From: Rhizoclosmatium globosum
Lineage: Eukaryota > Chytridiomycota > Chytridiomycetes > Chytridiales > Chytriomycetaceae
Direction of reading: 5' to 3'
Length of the DNA: 64,000 nucleotides
NCBI GenBank assembly: GCA_002104985.1
Contig: MCGO01000032.1
Location: 372,001 to 436,000 of the forward strand
The notes under the pieces were generated by a model. That model saw nothing but the letters and a program-made list of their open reading frames with translations. It was not told where the DNA came from and searched no databases. Position numbers and translations under genes: made by a program. Shown here piece by piece: positions 59,433 through 64,000 of this stretch. How positions within the stretch are numbered: the first letter of the stretch is position 1; each line of letters starts with the position of its first letter.

Positions 59433-60395
59433 GCGTCCTCTAATACCGTCCTCTAATACCGTCCTCTAATACCGTCCTCCAACAGCGTCCTGTGTTACTG
59501 TCCTCCAACAGCGTCCTCCGACAGCGTCCTGTGTTACTGTCCTCCAACAGCGTCCTCCGACAGCGTCCTGTTTTACCGTTCTCCGACAGCGTCCTGTGTT
59601 ACCGTCCTCTAACAGCGTACTCCAGGTTACCGTCCTCCGACAGCGTCCTGTGTTACCGTCCTTCAACAGCGTCCTGTGTTACCGTCCTCCAACAGCGTCC
59701 TGTGTTACCGTCCTCTAACAGCGTCCTCTAATACCGTCCTCCAACAGTGTCCTGTGTTACCGTCCTCTAACAGCGTCCTGTGTTACCGTCCTCCAACAGC
59801 GTCCTGTGTTACCGTCCTCTAACAGCGTCCTCTAATACCGTCCTCCAACAGCGTCCTGTGTTACCGTCCTCCAACAGCGTCCTGTGTTACCGTCCTCCAA
59901 CAGCGTCCTCTAATACCGTCCTCCAATAGCGTCCTCCAACAGCGTCCTCCAACAGCGTCCTGTTTTACTGTTCTCCGACAGCGTCCTGTGTTACCGTCCT
60001 CTAACAGCGTACTCCAGGTTACCGTCCTCCGACAGCGTCCTGTGTTACCGTCCTTCAACAGCGTCCTGTGTTACCGTCCTCCAACAGCGTCCTCCTGTGT
60101 TACCGTCCTCCAACAGCGTCCTCCTGTGTTACCGTCCTCCAACAGCGTCCTGTGTTACCGTCCTCTAACAGCGTCCTGTGTTACCGTCCTCCAACAGCGT
60201 CCTCCTGGGTTACCGTCCTCCAACAGCGTCCTGTGTTACCGTCCTCCTACAGCGTCCTGTGTTACCGTCCTCCAACAGCGTCCTCCAACAGCGTCCTCCA
60301 ACAGCGTCCTCCAACAGCGTCCTCCAACAGCGTCCTGTGTTACCGTCCTCCAACAGCGTCTTGTGTTACCGTCCTCCAACAGCGTCCTCCAACAG
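59433..60395 (+). repeat. CGTCCT array between the two divergent genes
   Basis: About 960 bp of the same modules, with additional variants (CGTCCTCTAATAC, CGTCCTCCGACAG). Ends about 130 bp before the start codon of the H3-tail gene and begins about 95 bp before that of the 978-aa gene. Confidence 0.92.
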
Positions 60396-60526
60396 CAACC
60401 GATGCTACTGTCCTTTTGACTCTGCAACATTCCTCTGTCCTATTCTATTTTTAATAACATGATTTGTTTTAAATCTACCGGCATTTATTTGTCCTGTTTA
60501 AATTCAAGAGTTGAACACCAAATCCA

Positions 60527-61644
60527 ATGGCAAGAACCGCACAGACTGCAAGACGGAGCACTGGAGGCAAAGCTCCAAGAAAGAGGATTGAAACAAAAGC
60601 AATCAAAACAGCAGCAAAGAAGCGTGGCCCAAGGAATCCTGGAGACTCTGCAGTCACAGGACCTCGGGGAGATATCATATCTCAAATAGTGGGTATTGCA
60701 GGGTCTGACAGCCAAGGATCCAGCTCGGTTCATCAAGGATCTATTACAGTTGCTCTTGAAGCAATGAACAGGATCATACAGTATGGCTGTGTTTCAGCAG
60801 TGGGTGATCCCCTTAACATCACATCCAACATGTCCAAAGTTCCTTTCTATAACTTTGGAGACTTGAAAGCAGCGTTTCCGATTACCGAAAATGCGCCATT
60901 CTTGGATGGTTTGCCAGCCAACGGATTTTATGAGCGCATTGGTGTAAATGAACAAAGGGTTGTCATGGAGCAAAGTTTGGCATTTATTAGTGCAAAACAG
61001 AAACAGCTTGAGTTTGCATCAATGTCAGAGGTGTCTAAAGTGGAATGGACAGATTGCACTTTTGCAGGGATTGACTTTAGAAAAAAAGTGATGACAACCC
61101 TCAAGGACAAAGGAATGGTTATGGTCCATGTCATTTCTCAGACCAAGCGCAAGTAAGATACAGTTCATTTTGTTGTTGTGTTAACAGTTGTTTCAGTGGT
61201 CGTAACTCTGCCCCAACACACTCTACCATCATTGTGATTGAAGAAGATTCTATTCTCCTGTTTCAGCCTCACTTTCTTGGGGAATCTTGGCCAAGATCCA
61301 GTGTAGGCTTACTATCAGAACTTCCAGCTCGCTGCACAAGAAACATTTATGTCACAAATGGCCATCAGTCCATCACCAATGATTGCTCCTATCATTGCTT
61401 GGATTTTATCCGGTACTATGCAGCCCTTCCAACTAACCATGGCCACCCACGATGCCAAGCAAGAAGATATGAACGTGCTGTTGTAAAGTGTGAATATCCT
61501 CAAAAATCAAAGGCTCTATTCTGCAAATTTCAAAGTACTGATGGCTTTAAGAAAAGTTGGGATGCATTTGATGAAAGTATTGAAGAAATACTACTTGAGA
61601 AAATTGAGCAATCAGAGAACCCAAATGATCTCAATTATGAATGA
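60527..61644 (+). CDS. Histone H3-tail mimic protein of the repeat element
   Basis: Two exons (60527-61152 and 61197-61644; 44-nt intron GTAAGA...TTTCAG) encode 357 aa. After Met the sequence is ARTAQTARRSTGGKAPRK, aligning without gaps to H3 residues 1-18 with only K4A and K9R; the match continues weakly (T22, K23, A24 kept; K27 replaced by T). Downstream there is no histone fold; instead a Gly/Ser stretch and a mixed alpha/beta region (EAMNRIIQYGCVSAVGDP, LPANGFYERIGVNEQRVV). Exon 2 is Cys/His-containing (CSYHCLDFIRYYAAL). Removal of Met before Ala would expose a true H3-like Ala1. Predicted to engage H3-tail readers or writers while escaping K4/K9/K27 methylation. Not seen in any family I know. 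Confidence 0.75.
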
Positions 61645-61718
61645 TACACTAAATTCTCCATTTAATTGAGCCTTTGTTTTCTCAGTAAAACACAAATTAA
61701 TCAAACAATCTATTTTTA

Positions 61719-62517
61719 ATGTCTGAAAATACGGAACTGGTCAATTATATGTATTTCTTTATGATTTAATAGTTTGATTCAGTTTTTGAGCTTGCCATCC
61801 TTTTGTGGTTCACGTGTACTTGACACCAATGTAGTTGCAAGGGAACAGAGAATATCCGAATGCTGTAAATGCAGAAACTAGTCAATTATATGTATTTCTT
61901 TATGATTTAATAGTTTGATTCAGTTTTTGAGCTTGCCATCCTTTTGTGGTTCACGTGTACTTGACACCAATGTAGTTGCAAGGGAACAGAGAATATCCGA
62001 ATGCTGTAAATGCAGAAACTAGTCAATTATATGTATTTCTTTATGATTTAATAGTTTGATTCAGTTTTTGAGCTTGCCATCCTTTTGTGGTTCACGTGTA
62101 CTTGACACCAATGTAGTTGCAAGGGAACAGAGAATATCCGAATGCTGTAAATGCAGAAACTAGTCAATTATATGTATTTCTTTATGATTTAATAGTTTGA
62201 TTCAGTTTTTGAGCTTGCCATCCTTTTGTGGTTCACGTGTACTTGACACCAATGTAGTTGCAAGGGAACAGAGAATATCCGAATGCTGTAAATGCAGAAA
62301 CTAGTCAATTATATGTATTTCTTTATGATTTAATAGTTTGATTCAGTTTTTGAGCTTGCCATCCTTTTGTGGTTCACGTGTACTTGACGCCAATGTAGTT
62401 GCAAGGGAACAGAGAATATCCGAATGCTGTAAATGCAGAAACAAGTCAATTATATGTATTTCTTTATGATTTGATAGTATGATTCAGTTTTTGTGCTTGC
62501 CATCTTTTTTTATCACA
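61719..62517 (+). repeat. 141-bp minisatellite, about 5.5 copies
   Basis: Units such as ATGCTGTAAATGCAG ... TGTAGTTGCAAGGG repeat with a period of 141 bp (for example at 61860, 62001 and 62142). They are nearly identical, with divergence only at the two ends. Each unit contains one palindromic CACGTG. It lies immediately downstream of the H3-tail gene. Confidence 0.9.
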
Positions 62518-62518
62518 G

Positions 62519-63574
62519 AGTGCGTCCTGCAACAGAGTCCTGCAACATAGTCCTGTTACACAGTCCTGCAACAGAGCGTCCTGTGACAGCGTCCTGCATA
62601 TGAGACAAAAAAATTTCATCAGCCATTTGGCATCCTCCGCACTCTTTTGCCTGGTCCATACTGGTACTTACTTCAGTTTGATCCCTTGTCTCTAACGTTC
62701 TTTAATACTCTATCCTTTCATTATCCTTTCCTGTCTTTCAGTCTGTGGTCTACGTCTTCTATTGTTCATTGCTCGATATTGTTCTGCCTTGCATTCAGCA
62801 TCCTACGTCCTGCTCTTTCCTGGCAAAGTCCTGCAACACAGTCCTGCAACACAGTCCTGCAACACAGTCCTGCAACACAGTCCTGCAACTCCGTCCTGCA
62901 ACTCCGTCCTGCAACTCTGTTCTCAACACAGTCCTGCAACACCGTCCTGCAACAGAGTCCTGTTACACCGTCCTTCAACAGAGTCCTGTTACACCGTCCT
63001 GCAACACCGTCCTGCGACACCGTCCTGCAACAGAGTCCTGTTACACAGTCCTGCAACTCCGTCCTGCAACTCCGTCCTGCAACAGAGTCCTGTTACACCG
63101 TCCTTCAACAGAGTCCTGTTACACTGTCCTGCAACACCGTCCTGCGACACCGTCCTGCAACAGAGTCCTGTTACACCGTCCTTCAACAGAGTCCTGTTAC
63201 ACCGTCCTGCAACACCGTCCTGCGACACCGTCCTGTGTTACCGAGTCCTGTTACACCGTCCTGCAACACCGTCCTGCGACACCGTCCTGCAACACCGTCC
63301 TGCGACACCGTCCTGCAACAGAGTCCTGTTACACCGTCCTTCAACAGAGTCCTGTTACACTGTCCTGCAACACCGTCCTGCGACACTGTCCTGCAACAGA
63401 GTCCTGTTACACAGTCCTGCAACTCCGTCCTCCAACAGCGTCCTCCTGTGTTACCGTCCTCCAACAGCGTCCTCCTGTGTTACCGTCCTCCAACAGCGTC
63501 CTCCAACAGCGTCCTGTGTTACCGTCCTCCAACAGCGTCTTGTGTTACTGTCCTCCAACAGCGTCCTCTAACAG
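62519..63574 (+). repeat. CGTCCT/GTCCTGCAACA array upstream of the second H3-tail gene
   Basis: Two parts. 62519-62598 and 62828-63425 use a variant family (GTCCTGCAACACC, GTCCTGTTACACC, GTCCTGCGACACC); 63426-63574 use the modules of the other arrays. A unique 230-bp insert (62599-62827) separates the first short piece. The variant family shows that arrays diverge and homogenise locally. Confidence 0.88.
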
Positions 63575-63705
63575 CAACCGATGCTACTGTCCTTTTGACT
63601 CTGCAACATTCCTCTGTCCTATTCTATTTTTAATAACATGATTTGTTTTAAATCTACCGGCATTTATTTGTCCTGTTTAAATTTAAGAGTTGAACACCAA
63701 ATCCA

Positions 63706-64000
63706 ATGGCAAGAACCGCACAGACTGCAAGACGGAGCACTGGAGGCAAAGCTCCAAGAAAGAGGATTGAAACAAAAGCAATCAAAACAGCAGCAAAGAA
63801 GCGTGGCCCAAGGAATCCTGGAGACTCTGCAGTCACAGGACCTCGGGGAGATATCATATCTCAAATAGTGGGTATTGCAGGGTCTGACAGCCAAGGATCC
63901 AGCTCGGTTCATCAAGGATCTATTACAGTTGCTCTTGAAGCAATGAACAGGATCATACAGTATGGCTGTGTTTCAGCAGTGGGTGATCCCCTTAACATCA
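63706..64000 (+). CDS. Histone H3-tail mimic, second copy (cut by window end)
   Basis: Starts with the same tail as the first copy (K4A, K9R). From the array edge (63556) to the window end it is practically identical to 60377-60820, with one C/T change upstream of the start codon noticed. The repeat of the whole promoter-plus-gene unit 3,179 bp away indicates recent duplication. Confidence 0.75.
   Translation, partial: MARTAQTARRSTGGKAPRKRIETKAIKTAAKKRGPRNPGDSAVTGPRGDIISQIVGIAGSDSQGSSSVHQGSITVALEAMNRIIQYGCVSAVGDPLNI

Noticed and set aside
59466..60430. Minus-strand frames reading GGRCWRT-type repeats
   Set aside because: Same tandem-array artefact on the opposite strand.
60475..60736. Two overlapping minus-strand frames opposite the H3-tail gene start
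   Set aside because: Antisense shadows of a well-supported coding sequence.
60527..61152. Interpretation as a genuine histone H3 or CENP-A variant
   Set aside because: No histone-fold helices follow the tail; the LEU-rich alpha-N/alpha1 segment and later H3 motifs are missing.

Overview
The window is nuclear DNA from a eukaryote, most likely an early-diverging (chytrid-like) fungus. Evidence: short GT-AG introns (about 37-60 nt), fungal polarity and cytoskeleton genes (SH3-PX-PB1 Bem1-like scaffold, RhoGAPs, EB1, dynactin p25), an MMACHC-type cobalamin protein (absent from most Dikarya), and TTAGGG telomere-type repeats. Species is not established.

Positions 1-42,968 are ordinary gene-dense chromosome. 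In order: the 3' part of a giant coiled-coil protein (+); two C2H2 zinc-finger genes (-); MMACHC-like (-); a two-RRM SR splicing factor (+); the Bem1-like scaffold (-); EB1 (+); a SWEET/PQ-loop-like membrane protein (+); a GNAT acyltransferase (+); a CDF cation transporter (-); an MgtA-type P-ATPase (-); dynactin subunit 5 (+); class III alcohol dehydrogenase (-); a GH26-like secreted hydrolase (-); three tandem RhoGAP paralogues (-) with a duplicated 5' fragment of the neighbouring mitochondrial intermediate peptidase; the full peptidase gene (+); a small hypothetical gene; and a TIR-domain gene. Many of these reading frames are broken by single-base losses, mostly in homopolymers, and read through perfectly once one base is assumed. 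That looks like uncorrected sequencing error rather than pseudogenization.

At 42,969 the TIR gene runs into TTAGGG repeats, which supply its stop codon, and everything to the right is repetitive mobile DNA. Layout: block A (42,983-44,112; a Pol III-like A/B box pair, a 101-aa coiled-coil gene and a 13-15 bp repeat array); a second TTAGGG tract; an 8.2 kb transposon with 226-bp inverted repeats and TTAA at both edges, encoding a protein like the N-terminal part of fungal telomere-linked RecQ/OrsD-type proteins; inside it a complete 3.15 kb PIF/Harbinger element; a 2 kb satellite of 81-bp units made of GATTATA-loop hairpins; block B (a longer near-copy of A); a 978-aa orphan gene; another array; a gene whose N-terminus is a copy of the histone H3 tail; a 141-bp minisatellite; another array; and the start of a second copy of the H3-tail gene. 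Reading frames in this part are intact.

The most striking signal is the H3-tail gene (60,527-61,644 and 63,706-end). After the initiator Met, 16 of the first 18 residues match histone H3, and the two differences fall exactly on K4 (to A) and K9 (to R); K27 is also lost, while K14, K18 and K23 are kept. The rest is not a histone fold. With the divergent 978-aa gene, the 101-aa gene and the shared promoter-proximal arrays, it looks like a previously undescribed selfish element carrying an unmethylatable H3-tail mimic.
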